Made by a program: the position numbers and the translations under genes | In this document: piece by piece, positions 17,881 through 27,099 of the stretch | Position numbering within the stretch: position 1 is the first letter of the stretch | Layout: each line of letters starts with the position of its first letter | Notes under the pieces: generated by a model | What the model was told of the DNA's origin: nothing | Databases searched by the model: none | What the model saw: the letters and a program-made list of their open reading frames with translations, nothing else | NCBI GenBank assembly: GCA_040386075.1 | Contig: JAZKGE010000013.1 | Location: 171,013 to 235,012 of the forward strand | Origin: UBA4416 sp040386075 | GTDB lineage: Bacteria; Bacteroidota; Bacteroidia; B-17B0; Aurantibacillaceae | Direction: 5' to 3' | DNA: 64,000 nt

Positions 17881-19781
17881 TTCATCCATTTATCGTACCA
17901 CATCTGAAACATTAATAAATACCAAATTTTAAGTGCGTACTCTTTCTTTCCTGAATAAAAATCCGACTTTAATTTTTCAATAGTTTTAACATCAAATACG
18001 CCTTGGTCCTTTATTCTTTTGGAATCGAGATAATAAAACACTTTATCCTTCAAGTCGATCGTCAACCAGTTTTCAATAGGTATAGCAAAACCCATTTTAG
18101 GGCGATCCATCAATTCTTTAGGAATATACTGGTGCACTATCTCTTTTAGAATATATTTCTTAACGCCATTATTATATTTATAATTGTCAGGTAGTTGTGC
18201 TGCCAACTCTATAACCCTATGATCCAAAAATGGTTCCCTTCCCTCTAAACTAACAGCCATCGAGGCTCTGTCAACTTTCTGAAGAATATCATCCAATAAA
18301 TAGGTTTGATAATCTATAGCCATCATATATGACAAAGGAGAATGAAATGTATTTAACAGATCTTCGCTCTGGTAAGCAGTTTCAAGTGTTATCACGTTTT
18401 GAGTTAACAATCTGGAAATTTGTTTTTCATCAAACTGCTGGCTTAAACTCAGCATGATATTTTTAGAGCTAGGATCTTTTAAAATAGATTTTAATTTTTC
18501 GTATCTGTTATGAAAATTATATTTATTTCTCATAACCGGGATATGATCGGCAGATATCAGATCCATCAAACCTGATGCACTTTTTCTCATGAAGCCAGGG
18601 ATCTTATTCAGAGAGTTTCCGTACTTCATAATGTAATCATAGCGATTATACCCGGCAAACACTTCATCCCCGGCATCTGCGCTTAATGCAACAGTTACCT
18701 GTTGCCTTGCCATCTTACACACTAATGTAGTAGGAATTGCACTTTGATCCCCAAACGGCTCATCATAATAATATGGAAGATCTGCGATCAATTCAAGTGC
18801 ATCTTTTTCAGTACACTGATATTCATAATGCTCGGTTCCCAGGTAGTTAGCCACATCCTTAGCATACTTAGATTCATCCAATCCTATATCCGGTACGCCA
18901 ATTGTAAAGGTCTTTAATTTTGCACTACGGTCTTTTTGTAAAATAGATGTTAAACTGGCGCTATCATACCCTCCACTTAAAAATACACCCACAGGAACGT
19001 CTGACACCATTCTGAAATCAAATGCTGATTTCAACATTTTTTCTGTTTCCTTTTTGGCTTCTTCAAATGTAATATCCAACTTAGGTTTGTTGTACGCATC
19101 ATACACATCCCAGTATTTTTGAATCTGATAATTTTTTTTCTTTAGATCAAATTTCAGGAAATGGCCTGGCTTTAATTTATGACAATGGTTAAAGATACAA
19201 TGCGGCGTGGGTACATTCCCATATTGCATAAAAGCAGCCACAGCATCAAAATCAATTTCTTTTTTAAATTCAGGATGTAAATGAAAAGCTTTCAATTCGG
19301 AAGCAAACAAAAACAGACCCTCATGCCAATAATAAAAAAATGGCTTCACTCCTGCCCTGTCTCTTACACAATGTATCTCGTTGCTATTTGTATCGTAGAT
19401 CACAAAGGCAAACATTCCTATAAATTTTTCAATGCACGTAATTCCCCATTCAGAGAAAGCATGTAAAATAACTTCTGTGTCGGAATGAGATAAAAACTTA
19501 TGACCTTTCGTGATCAACTCATTTTTAATGTCTTGATAATTATATATTTCTCCGTTAAAGGTTATCCAGAGATGCCCAAACTGCATCGGTTGTTTGCCTG
19601 ATTCTGAGAGATCAATGATAGAAAGCCTTCTGTGTCCAAGTCCGATTTTTGCGGCCTCAGATCCAAATACCTCGTAACCAGAAGCTTCTGGGCCTCTATG
19701 ATAAAGAGTGTCGGTCATTTTTTGTAAAACCTCCAATGAAGAGTTCTTACTAAAATCTATGAATCCTGAGATACCGCACAT
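17877..19781 (-). CDS. asnB: Asparagine synthase-like glutamine amidotransferase
   Basis: A 634-residue class II (Ntn) glutamine amidotransferase fused to an ATP-pyrophosphatase synthetase domain. Cys2 of MCGISGF is the glutaminase nucleophile; GHRRLSIIDLS and FNGEIYNY are glutaminase signatures; FLSGGYDSASL is the PP-loop of the synthetase half. AsnB makes asparagine from aspartate, but copies inside polysaccharide loci are often used to amidate uronic acids or other carboxyl groups, and this location makes that the likelier role (inference). It has its own candidate promoter at 19816-19848 and a 58-base gap to the upstream gene. Confidence 0.88.
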   Translation of the reverse strand: MCGISGFIDFSKNSSLEVLQKMTDTLYHRGPEASGYEVFGSEAAKIGLGHRRLSIIDLSESGKQPMQFGHLWITFNGEIYNYQDIKNELITKGHKFLSHSDTEVILHAFSEWGITCIEKFIGMFAFVIYDTNSNEIHCVRDRAGVKPFFYYWHEGLFLFASELKAFHLHPEFKKEIDFDAVAAFMQYGNVPTPHCIFNHCHKLKPGHFLKFDLKKKNYQIQKYWDVYDAYNKPKLDITFEEAKKETEKMLKSAFDFRMVSDVPVGVFLSGGYDSASLTSILQKDRSAKLKTFTIGVPDIGLDESKYAKDVANYLGTEHYEYQCTEKDALELIADLPYYYDEPFGDQSAIPTTLVCKMARQQVTVALSADAGDEVFAGYNRYDYIMKYGNSLNKIPGFMRKSASGLMDLISADHIPVMRNKYNFHNRYEKLKSILKDPSSKNIMLSLSQQFDEKQISRLLTQNVITLETAYQSEDLLNTFHSPLSYMMAIDYQTYLLDDILQKVDRASMAVSLEGREPFLDHRVIELAAQLPDNYKYNNGVKKYILKEIVHQYIPKELMDRPKMGFAIPIENWLTIDLKDKVFYYLDSKRIKDQGVFDVKTIEKLKSDFYSGKKEYALKIWYLLMFQMWYDKWMN

Positions 19782-19815
19782 GTTGCCTAAAATTACTATT
19801 AATCAAATTGAAACT

Positions 19816-19848
19816 CAAAAATACGAATAGTTATATAGTTTAGCTAAA
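19816..19848 (-). promoter_or_regulatory. Candidate internal promoter before the asnB-like gene
   Basis: On the minus strand TTTA (19848-19845), a 21-base spacer and an exact TATTTTTG (19823-19816) fit the Bacteroidota pattern with one mismatch. It gives a leader of about 30 bases and would allow separate expression of the asnB-like gene from the rest of the operon. Confidence 0.45.
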
Positions 19849-20646
19849 ACTAACCGTTTTTAAAGCAGACTGGTTTTTTTTATACTTATCGGATAGAACA
19901 ACTGAACTAAATTTTTTGTAGTTCTCTAAAGCCATCCGTTTTTGCGTCATGTTCCAATCTTTTGTGTAATAGGTTTTTCCGATAGCAATTTCATTTTGTG
20001 GAACATTAGATTGCTTCCCATTAACTATTGCATCTAATGTTTTTAAATACAGTTCATGAGCGTGCTCCATTACCTTCTTATGAATATCGATCAGTGATTC
20101 TGACCCTGTAAATGTTGTGGTTTCAGTTGCAATAATGTTCCCGGAATCAATTCCTTTATCGATCCACATAATCGTATTTCCTATCATATGAAATTCATTA
20201 TTTGCAAGACACCAGTTAGTACAGTTTGGCCCACCTTTTACGTATGGTGATAATCCAGTATGCAGATTCATTATTCCTAATGGGGGCCTCAATGATAATA
20301 ATTTTTCCCTTATCATTTTTGTACCTGAAACGATGATCAGATCTGGCTGTTTTTCATTTGTAGCAATATAAACCTGTTCGCTGTTTATATCCTCCGTGTA
20401 CATTATCTGAGTATCAGGGTACTTTTTATACGTCGACTCATAATAACTGAGCATGTTAGACCAGGCATTATGTAAAGCAGAAAAAAACAATTTATCTGCT
20501 ATACGCTCAAGAATCTTTGAAAAACTTATTTTTACCTTTGATCTACGCGATTCAATTATAACAAGGTCGATCTTGTATTTTGAGTATATCTTATTAGCTA
20601 ATGCCTTTTGATTTGCGCCGGTGCCTATCCATAATACGATCCTCAT
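19840..20646 (-). CDS. Formyltransferase family protein
   Basis: The 268-residue protein carries the formyl transfer core: Asn127-x-His129 in MNLHTGLSPYVKGGPNCTN and Asp167 in IDKGIDSGNII, matching the Asn-His-Asp catalytic triad of methionyl-tRNA and sugar N-formyltransferases. It lacks the tRNA-binding tail of Fmt. In a polysaccharide locus with a DegT-type aminotransferase, N-formylation of an amino sugar using formyl-tetrahydrofolate is the best guess. The start overlaps the deacetylase gene by 4 bases (ATGA coupling). Confidence 0.85.
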   Translation of the reverse strand: MRIVLWIGTGANQKALANKIYSKYKIDLVIIESRRSKVKISFSKILERIADKLFFSALHNAWSNMLSYYESTYKKYPDTQIMYTEDINSEQVYIATNEKQPDLIIVSGTKMIREKLLSLRPPLGIMNLHTGLSPYVKGGPNCTNWCLANNEFHMIGNTIMWIDKGIDSGNIIATETTTFTGSESLIDIHKKVMEHAHELYLKTLDAIVNGKQSNVPQNEIAIGKTYYTKDWNMTQKRMALENYKKFSSVVLSDKYKKNQSALKTVSFS

Positions 20647-21557
20647 CTGTATTTAATTACCTTTTTGATTTTTTCTAAAGTATGACTGATACGCAAACGC
20701 GTTTTAAACCAGGATTCGTTATATAATTCAATTCTTGGGACTTCAAAAATAGTGTCGTTTCCAGGCACATAAACATCCTGTTTCACAGCCAAACCAATCT
20801 TATAACCAACTTCTTTACTTAATCTGATAGTTGCGTCGTCATAACTACCAACAGGATATGATACTGTTTTTGGAAAAAAGCCCAGCTCTTCTTTTATACG
20901 CATAGCTGATCGTTCCAATTCATATCTGATCTCCTCATCATTTCCTATTGTACCGAGCATACAATGAGAAACCGTGTGAGAGCCAACCTGATGACCAAGT
21001 TCATTCAATTTCTTAAGATCGTCCCAGTTCATCATTAATTTGGGCAATTGAACATCATTAAATATTTTTGCAACCTTATCCAATATCAAATTTCTTTGCT
21101 CATGTGTAAGTTTTTTTAAAACTGGTTTTAATTTTTTCACGTAACCAACTTTCGAATCTTTGCTCCCAAAACTTACAGATCTAAGCGTAGAATCCATAAA
21201 ATCAAAATTCAGATCAATTTTTGTTTTATTCGTTTTTAAGAATAAATAATCTAATATATAGGTCCAAGTAGGAATATTCTTATCAATGCAATCAGTTACC
21301 ACATAAAAAGAGGCTTTAACCTTATGTTTTTCCAATATTGGTAAGGCATATTCGATATTATCTTTGTAACCATCATCAAAAGATATGGTTGCATATTTTT
21401 TAGCTGCTAATGGCTCTGTCAGATCCTCAATAGTTATGATCTCATATTTTTGCTTAATATGGCCTATGCATTTGTCAAATAACTCAATATCCATAGGGTC
21501 CCATAAAATATCTCTTTCTGGGTTTACTCTATGAAAAAGAAAATTTTTGACTGTCAT
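20643..21557 (-). CDS. Polysaccharide deacetylase family protein
   Basis: A 304-residue NodB-fold protein. The metal and catalytic motif SFDDGYKDN (Asp61, Asp62) and the second metal motif HTVSH (about residue 195) are both present, followed by PKTVSYPVGSYDD, the usual motif 3. It has no signal peptide, so it probably acts in the cytoplasm on a lipid-linked or nucleotide-linked substrate, or after non-classical export. Removing an N-acetyl group would create the free amine that the neighbouring formyltransferase could use (inference). Overlaps that gene by 4 bases. Confidence 0.87.
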   Translation of the reverse strand: MTVKNFLFHRVNPERDILWDPMDIELFDKCIGHIKQKYEIITIEDLTEPLAAKKYATISFDDGYKDNIEYALPILEKHKVKASFYVVTDCIDKNIPTWTYILDYLFLKTNKTKIDLNFDFMDSTLRSVSFGSKDSKVGYVKKLKPVLKKLTHEQRNLILDKVAKIFNDVQLPKLMMNWDDLKKLNELGHQVGSHTVSHCMLGTIGNDEEIRYELERSAMRIKEELGFFPKTVSYPVGSYDDATIRLSKEVGYKIGLAVKQDVYVPGNDTIFEVPRIELYNESWFKTRLRISHTLEKIKKVIKYR

Positions 21558-21635
21558 GCTTAATTATCCTAAATTAATAAATTTTTATAAAAAAGAAAAC
21601 AAGGCAATTAATTAGGTACCAAAACATATTGACTT

Positions 21636-22445
21636 TCACTGTTTGCTCTTACGGTAATACCAAATGAACAGCAATAGGAAAAATGACGGCAAAACATAGG
21701 TTAATACGTTTGTCATTTTCTGAAATATAAGCATTTTTGTTGCTGGAAATTTGTTAGGCACGCCATAATTTACACTCAAAATTATTTTATCAATAATAGC
21801 CGGTGTTAAACGTCCCTCGTAGATCTTATACAGTTCCTGCTTGTTGGCAAGTAAAATTTCCAGGCTCTCATGATTAAACGCTGTTGCCTTCCAATTAGGT
21901 TCAACATCTACATCATACAAATGCCACTTATTGTCATACAATACCTCACTTAAAAAATGCCCTGGCCCTTCAATTGTTCCAAGTCCAACAGCTCGTGTAG
22001 TTATTCCTTTTTTCTTTAAAACCTCCATGAAAACAATGTTTTGCTGGCTGCATAATCCTTCAGGATATTCAAGTATATCATCCGGATTAACAATAGCTGA
22101 TAAATGTGACCAACACATTTTGCCCAAGATATGTATTATCCAGTTATCTGATAAGGAATAATTGGAAATACCATGATAAAACCGGCGTTTTACTGTTCCA
22201 CTTACAATCCTTACATATCTCGAAGTATCAAATTCTTCAAGCCTTAAGGCTGAATACATGCTATCGGTGTAATGAACAACTTTTTCGATAGAATTTAAAC
22301 GCCTTAATTGCGGAATAAACATTTCCTTACTCGCTTCCTTATAATTGACTGTATAAGGCTTATATTCATCAATAAAAAGAAGAAAAACAGTGATACAAAA
22401 AAGTACAAAAGCTATTACAAGTTTAATTTTAAGTCCCTTAACCAC
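21636..22445 (-). CDS. Membrane-anchored transglutaminase-like protein
   Basis: The 269-residue product has one hydrophobic helix at each end (about residues 8-25 and 245-262) and between them a transglutaminase-like core with the full order of catalytic residues: Cys132 in EGLCSQQNIVF, His163 in GPGHFLSEV and Asp178 in WHLYDVD. The core is most likely extracytoplasmic, between the two anchors. Family members include cysteine proteases and amide-bond-forming enzymes. None is a standard part of capsule or O-antigen loci, which makes it noteworthy. The start is GTG. A 78-base gap separates it from the deacetylase gene. Confidence 0.78.
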   Translation of the reverse strand: MVKGLKIKLVIAFVLFCITVFLLFIDEYKPYTVNYKEASKEMFIPQLRRLNSIEKVVHYTDSMYSALRLEEFDTSRYVRIVSGTVKRRFYHGISNYSLSDNWIIHILGKMCWSHLSAIVNPDDILEYPEGLCSQQNIVFMEVLKKKGITTRAVGLGTIEGPGHFLSEVLYDNKWHLYDVDVEPNWKATAFNHESLEILLANKQELYKIYEGRLTPAIIDKIILSVNYGVPNKFPATKMLIFQKMTNVLTYVLPSFFLLLFIWYYRKSKQ

Positions 22446-22617
22446 TATATGAATTTAAACCACCGTGACATTACCAAAATGGATACTTTAAGAATTATTA
22501 TTTTTATTTAAGAATTATGCTCTAAAAATAATATTTTATTTTCAAAACCATGGAGGAAATACAATTATTTTCCATTAATTTAATAACTGGAAATGGGCAG
22601 AACAGATCAAATTAAAG
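22446..22617. other. AT-rich intergenic gap inside the polysaccharide locus
   Basis: The 172 bases are very AT-rich and hold no open frame, RNA gene or exact TAnnTTTG box that I can support. It is the largest gap in the minus-strand gene run and could mark a boundary between two blocks of acquired genes. Confidence 0.5.
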
Positions 22618-23646
22618 CTACTTTTTAAGCTTACTAAACAAAAGAGATAGTTGTTTGGCATTCATAAAAAACAGAGATCTTACTGAAAATAAGAAGTTTT
22701 TATAACCTAAGACCTTGAACCTTCTTTTATTAACCTGGATTAGGATATTCAATTTATGGGATGCTAAATAATTTTCGACCTCCTTTATTTCATCTTTATC
22801 GAGTTCATCTTTAATTTTATTCAAACACTCTTCATAAATTGAAAAAGCTTCTTTTATTTGTTCAAAGCTTATCACAGAATTGATTCTACAAGCAAGCAGT
22901 CCTTTTATCTCATCATCCATCGGCGTCTGCAATCCAATAAAATCATGCATGTTACGATTAATGATCCGTAAATTTGTTTGAAACTGAGTACTATTATGCT
23001 TCACGGAAACGCTATCAGAATGAAGTCTTACCCAATATAAAGACTCTGAAATTGTTGCTATTTTAACATTATTCCACGCTAATCGTGAAAATAACTCATA
23101 ATCTTCGGCATAAGGATAATCTTTATCATATACATACAAACCATTTTTGATAAGCGAACTTTTTACCAACACAGATGCATGAGTTAATGGTGTACAAAAT
23201 AGGGAAAGAAATTTAAGTGCTTTTGACTTAAAGGCAATTGGGGCAATATATTCTTTCTTTTCTCCATCCTCCGAAAAATAATTATAAGCGGATGATACCA
23301 GATCAATATCTGGAAATGAGCTCATGAAATTCACCTGCTTCGATATCCTGTCATGAGCCGAATAATCGTCGGCATCCATCCGTGCAAAATAATCTCCTTT
23401 AACCACCTTTAAAGCTTTATTCAGTGAAGCTATAAGGCCAATATTGCATTCGTTATGAATGATATTAATTCTTTTATCAATGATTTCATATCCACTCAGG
23501 ATCTCTAAAGTAGAATCCGTAGAGCCATCATTAATGCATAAAATTTCAAGGTTGCTATAATCCTGTTTTAAAATGCTTTCCAAAGAATACTTCAGGTATT
23601 TTTCAGCATTGTAACAAGGTAATAATATAGAAACCAATGGCTGCAT
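22618..23646 (-). CDS. Glycosyltransferase family 2 protein
   Basis: A 342-residue GT-A enzyme. The N-terminus VSILLPCYNAEKYLKYSLES, the INDGSTDST nucleotide-binding segment and the metal-binding ARMDADD motif are classic GT2 features. The C-terminal third, rich in Lys/Glu/Leu, has no membrane helices, so it is a soluble or peripheral inverting transferase. It likely adds one sugar of the polysaccharide repeat. Its start overlaps the stop of the upstream GT4 gene by 1 base, so they are translated together. Confidence 0.9.
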   Translation of the reverse strand: MQPLVSILLPCYNAEKYLKYSLESILKQDYSNLEILCINDGSTDSTLEILSGYEIIDKRINIIHNECNIGLIASLNKALKVVKGDYFARMDADDYSAHDRISKQVNFMSSFPDIDLVSSAYNYFSEDGEKKEYIAPIAFKSKALKFLSLFCTPLTHASVLVKSSLIKNGLYVYDKDYPYAEDYELFSRLAWNNVKIATISESLYWVRLHSDSVSVKHNSTQFQTNLRIINRNMHDFIGLQTPMDDEIKGLLACRINSVISFEQIKEAFSIYEECLNKIKDELDKDEIKEVENYLASHKLNILIQVNKRRFKVLGYKNFLFSVRSLFFMNAKQLSLLFSKLKK

Positions 23647-24770
23647 TAACTTAAATATAACTGTTTTAGTTTGTTAAATTTAGCTTCAAATGAAAAGCTT
23701 TGAACACTGGAATGACCTCCGCTAACAATTTTATTCTTTAAATCATGGTCACTCATTAATTCACGCATTGCACTGTAAATATCCTCGGTACTTTTATATC
23801 TAACCACAAGTGCGTTCTGTCTATTCTCTATAAAATCATTAGCAATGCCGGATATCGTGCAGATCATAGGCACATTTAAACCCAATGCTTCAATATAAAC
23901 CTGACCAAAAGCTTCGCAATAAATATCAATCGGAGTGTGAACAAACATATCAAACGACTTAAATAAAGGAAGCATGTTATTTTCAAAAGGTATCAGAACA
24001 TATGATTCTTCCGAAAGTTCTTTCAGCAATTTTTTTATTTCAGCATCATAATCACCGTGCGCATTTGCCAATACCAATTTAGCATTTTTATGATCCTGCA
24101 CAAACTGCTTAAAGGCTGGTATAATGTATTGAATTCCTTTCCACTCTGTAAATCTTGATACAACGCCAATAACAGGACTGTTTGGTCCAAATCCGTATTT
24201 TTTTTTAGCGAGTTCAATATCACTTTCCGGAATATGCTTATTTAATACCGATGATGGAATACCATGTGGTATAACTGTTATTTTTTGTGGTGAGACGTCT
24301 TCTCTTTCAGTTAAAATTACTTTAATATTATTACTAACTGCAATAATATGAGTAGAATATTTATTGATCAGTAGATCATACTTCACCGCATTTGGAAAAT
24401 AGGTATGATGAAAATCAGCATGATGTCTTGTATGAATTCGTTTTTCTACGCCCGCAAACTTGGCTGAGATCAAGCCAATTAAAGACGCTTCAAATAAATG
24501 ACAATGAACTAAGTTGTATTTTGTGAATAGCAACTTAAAATAAAATACAAAAATATAAAAGGGAATAAAAAACTTGGAACCTAATGAGTAGTTATTGCAC
24601 TTAAACCCCTGAGCAACTATAAAATTATAAAGATCCGATTCTTTTGAATTAAATAAAACAAATTCAAGATCCATCTCCTTTTTATCAACAAATTCACAAA
24701 ACCATTCGTGCTCCAATGCTTTTTGAACATTAGATATAAAAATGAGACCTTTTACCTTTTTAACAACCAT
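23646..24770 (-). CDS. Glycosyltransferase family 4 protein
   Basis: About 374 residues with the two-domain GT-B fold: the N-terminal acceptor half (HCHLFEASLIGLISAKFAGVEKRIHTRH) and the C-terminal donor half with VIGVVSRFTEWKGIQYIIPAF and the E-x7-E-like motif CEAFGQVYIEALGLNVPMI typical of retaining GT4 enzymes. I take the ATG at 24770 rather than the TTG one codon earlier. Part of the tight minus-strand run. Confidence 0.9.
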   Translation of the reverse strand: MVVKKVKGLIFISNVQKALEHEWFCEFVDKKEMDLEFVLFNSKESDLYNFIVAQGFKCNNYSLGSKFFIPFYIFVFYFKLLFTKYNLVHCHLFEASLIGLISAKFAGVEKRIHTRHHADFHHTYFPNAVKYDLLINKYSTHIIAVSNNIKVILTEREDVSPQKITVIPHGIPSSVLNKHIPESDIELAKKKYGFGPNSPVIGVVSRFTEWKGIQYIIPAFKQFVQDHKNAKLVLANAHGDYDAEIKKLLKELSEESYVLIPFENNMLPLFKSFDMFVHTPIDIYCEAFGQVYIEALGLNVPMICTISGIANDFIENRQNALVVRYKSTEDIYSAMRELMSDHDLKNKIVSGGHSSVQSFSFEAKFNKLKQLYLS

Positions 24771-24786
24771 CAATCACTTAAATAAA

Positions 24787-25719
24787 TTACTTTTTGTCGT
24801 TTATAAAAGTAGTGAATAAATCTAAAGTAAACCTTGTAGAACCCAGATCATTTAAATGAGTTTCATCTTTAAAATAATCTGTCTTGTCATAATTCAAGGC
24901 ATTTGTTTGAACTTTAAACTCATGAGATCTTGCATAGACTCTGGTTTTAAGTTCATTATAAAAGTAATTGATCTTGTTTTTTTCATAATAGCTTTTCAAA
25001 TAAGGCCCCTGAATGATATGAAGCTGTATGTTATTTGACTTACAAATAGCTATTATGTTATAAAGAGGGTTGTCCGCTTCAGGTATATGAACTCCGGAAA
25101 CATCAAAATCGGACGACGATGCAGTAAATTTTTTCTTTAACAAGCTAAAGCCTTTATAATTAAAGTTCGAATCGCTTTTTATTTTTGAAAAATTGCCTTT
25201 CAGACATTTAAGCCTTGTATAATCATCAAATTCTGTAATTAGGGAATATGGAAGCCACTTCCATAAATATGCTTTATATCCAATAATATTTGAAAAATAA
25301 TGGCATATCGAATCATTCTCAAAATAATTTGAAAAGTAAATTTTATTGTAAACAGACTGATTTGGTGTAAAGGAATGAGGATCCAGCATCAAAAATAATT
25401 TATCAGGCTGAGGGTGCTTAAACAAATATCCTTTAAGTGCCAATTCCATTTCATAGATCTTTGCGCCTTCTAAACCTGCATTTATTACTTTTTTATGTGT
25501 TAATTTTTCAAGTAAAAAACTATTTACGCCATAATAGGTTCTGGACGAACCAAGAAACACAATGTCCTGCCTGGTAGTATCCTTGAACAAAAGATCAAAT
25601 TTATCATAAACCGGTTTATCGTAAGTAGTCAGTCCTTTCGTGCAAAACATGTAAATACTTGTCATTCCTATGTGGAATACTATAAGTATCAAAAATATAT
25701 TTAGCACTCCTTTTTTCAC
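24787..25719 (-). CDS. SGNH-like partner of the adjacent MBOAT acyltransferase
   Basis: The 310-residue product starts with a single hydrophobic segment (about residues 5-25) that anchors or exports it. Two short motifs fit an SGNH/DHHW-type acyl hydrolase fold: FLGSSRTYYGVN with Ser58/Ser59, and DETH (Asp285-x2-His288) near the end. Such proteins (as AlgJ/AlgX or DltD-like partners) receive an acyl group from an MBOAT membrane protein and place it on a polysaccharide outside the inner membrane. The MBOAT gene is immediately upstream with a 1-base overlap, which supports this reading. The start is GTG. Confidence 0.75.
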   Translation of the reverse strand: MKKGVLNIFLILIVFHIGMTSIYMFCTKGLTTYDKPVYDKFDLLFKDTTRQDIVFLGSSRTYYGVNSFLLEKLTHKKVINAGLEGAKIYEMELALKGYLFKHPQPDKLFLMLDPHSFTPNQSVYNKIYFSNYFENDSICHYFSNIIGYKAYLWKWLPYSLITEFDDYTRLKCLKGNFSKIKSDSNFNYKGFSLLKKKFTASSSDFDVSGVHIPEADNPLYNIIAICKSNNIQLHIIQGPYLKSYYEKNKINYFYNELKTRVYARSHEFKVQTNALNYDKTDYFKDETHLNDLGSTRFTLDLFTTFINDKK

Positions 25720-27098
25720 TAAAATTGAAAATAAATAAATGACTGATTACTAAATAATCCAAAAGTAAATACAAGCATAAAATTCACAGTTAGTAAGAGA
25801 AGGTCATATTTTGCAGATCTCCTATAAGCATAATTCAAATAGATCAGGTAAGTTGATCCAATTAAAAACAATAAGAAACTAAATAAACCAAAGTTTGGAT
25901 TATCAAATACAGTAAGGTTATGGCTTGTGAAATGAATCAATCTCCTGAACAAAGTGATCGTGGTTTCAAAATCAGGAGAACGGAAAAACACCCAAAGCAA
26001 CGATACAATAATAAAATTATAGAGTACATCTAAAAACCAAAAATATGATTTTATTTTACTGAAACTCCAATCTACGTAAAACGACAAGTAAACCAATACA
26101 CCATGCAACATGCCCCAGATCACGAAATTCCAACTGGCACCATGCCATAACCCACTTAATGAAAACACGATCATAACATTTCGGAAGTGTTTAAATTTAC
26201 CGACACGACTCCCACCTAAAGGAATAAAGACATAATCTTTGAACCATGTGGACAAAGAAATATGCCAGCGTGTCCAAAATTCTTTTATGGAACGGGATGA
26301 ATAAGGTAAGTTAAAGTTTTTCATTAGATCAATTCCAAGACATTTTGCTGAACCTATAGCAATATCCGAATAGCCGGAAAAATCAAAATAGATCTGAATA
26401 GAAAATAAACATACCGCCAACATGATCTGATAAGGCGACGAATGATCCATGTTTGAATAAACACCATCCACATACACACCTATTCTGTCAGCAACAATAC
26501 ATTTTTTGATTAAACCCATTGTTATAAGTTTTAAACCCTGGATAATGTTATCGTAATGAAGTGCCTTAAATTCCTTTAACTGATGAATAATATTTTGAGG
26601 TCTTTCAATTGGGCCCGCAACCAATTGCGGAAAGAACAAAACATATAATGCAAAAACATCCAGTCTTTTTTCAGCCTTATAATTTCCTCTGTAAACTTCT
26701 ATGACATAGCTTAACGACTGGAATGTATGAAAAGAAAGCCCAATAGGCAAAATGATATTTAGCTTATAAAAGGAATTACCACTGATAAGCTCCAGATTAT
26801 CCATAAAAAAATTAAAATATTTAAAGAAAAATAAAATGAGAAGATTAGATGTAATACTTATAGAAAGAAATAGTTTTTTATGATAGGCTCGTTGTGTTTT
26901 TGAAATAGCGATCCCCGAAAAATAATCGATCAAAATAACAACCAATAATATTAAAATGAATTTTGGAATAAAGAACATGTAAAAAAAAGCGCTGGCAAAT
27001 AGTAACCAAGCTACACGTGCAGTTTGTCCTCTCAGGCAATAGTATACAACTGTAGCAAAGACAAAAAATATGAAATACTCAAATGAATTAAACAACAT
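25719..27098 (-). CDS. MBOAT family O-acyltransferase
   Basis: A 459-residue polytopic protein of the AlgI/DltB type. The two conserved histidines are in LWHGASWNFVIWGMLHG (His319 and His332); the upstream RPQNIIHQL, FSGYSDIAIGSAKCLGI and FWTRWHISLSTWFKDYVFIPLGG segments are strong AlgI signatures. These proteins move acyl (usually acetyl) groups across the inner membrane for O-acylation of surface polysaccharide. Together with the adjacent SGNH-like gene it forms a complete two-component acylation unit. Confidence 0.93.
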   Translation of the reverse strand: MLFNSFEYFIFFVFATVVYYCLRGQTARVAWLLFASAFFYMFFIPKFILILLVVILIDYFSGIAISKTQRAYHKKLFLSISITSNLLILFFFKYFNFFMDNLELISGNSFYKLNIILPIGLSFHTFQSLSYVIEVYRGNYKAEKRLDVFALYVLFFPQLVAGPIERPQNIIHQLKEFKALHYDNIIQGLKLITMGLIKKCIVADRIGVYVDGVYSNMDHSSPYQIMLAVCLFSIQIYFDFSGYSDIAIGSAKCLGIDLMKNFNLPYSSRSIKEFWTRWHISLSTWFKDYVFIPLGGSRVGKFKHFRNVMIVFSLSGLWHGASWNFVIWGMLHGVLVYLSFYVDWSFSKIKSYFWFLDVLYNFIIVSLLWVFFRSPDFETTITLFRRLIHFTSHNLTVFDNPNFGLFSFLLFLIGSTYLIYLNYAYRRSAKYDLLLLTVNFMLVFTFGLFSNQSFIYFQF

Positions 27099-27099
27099 A

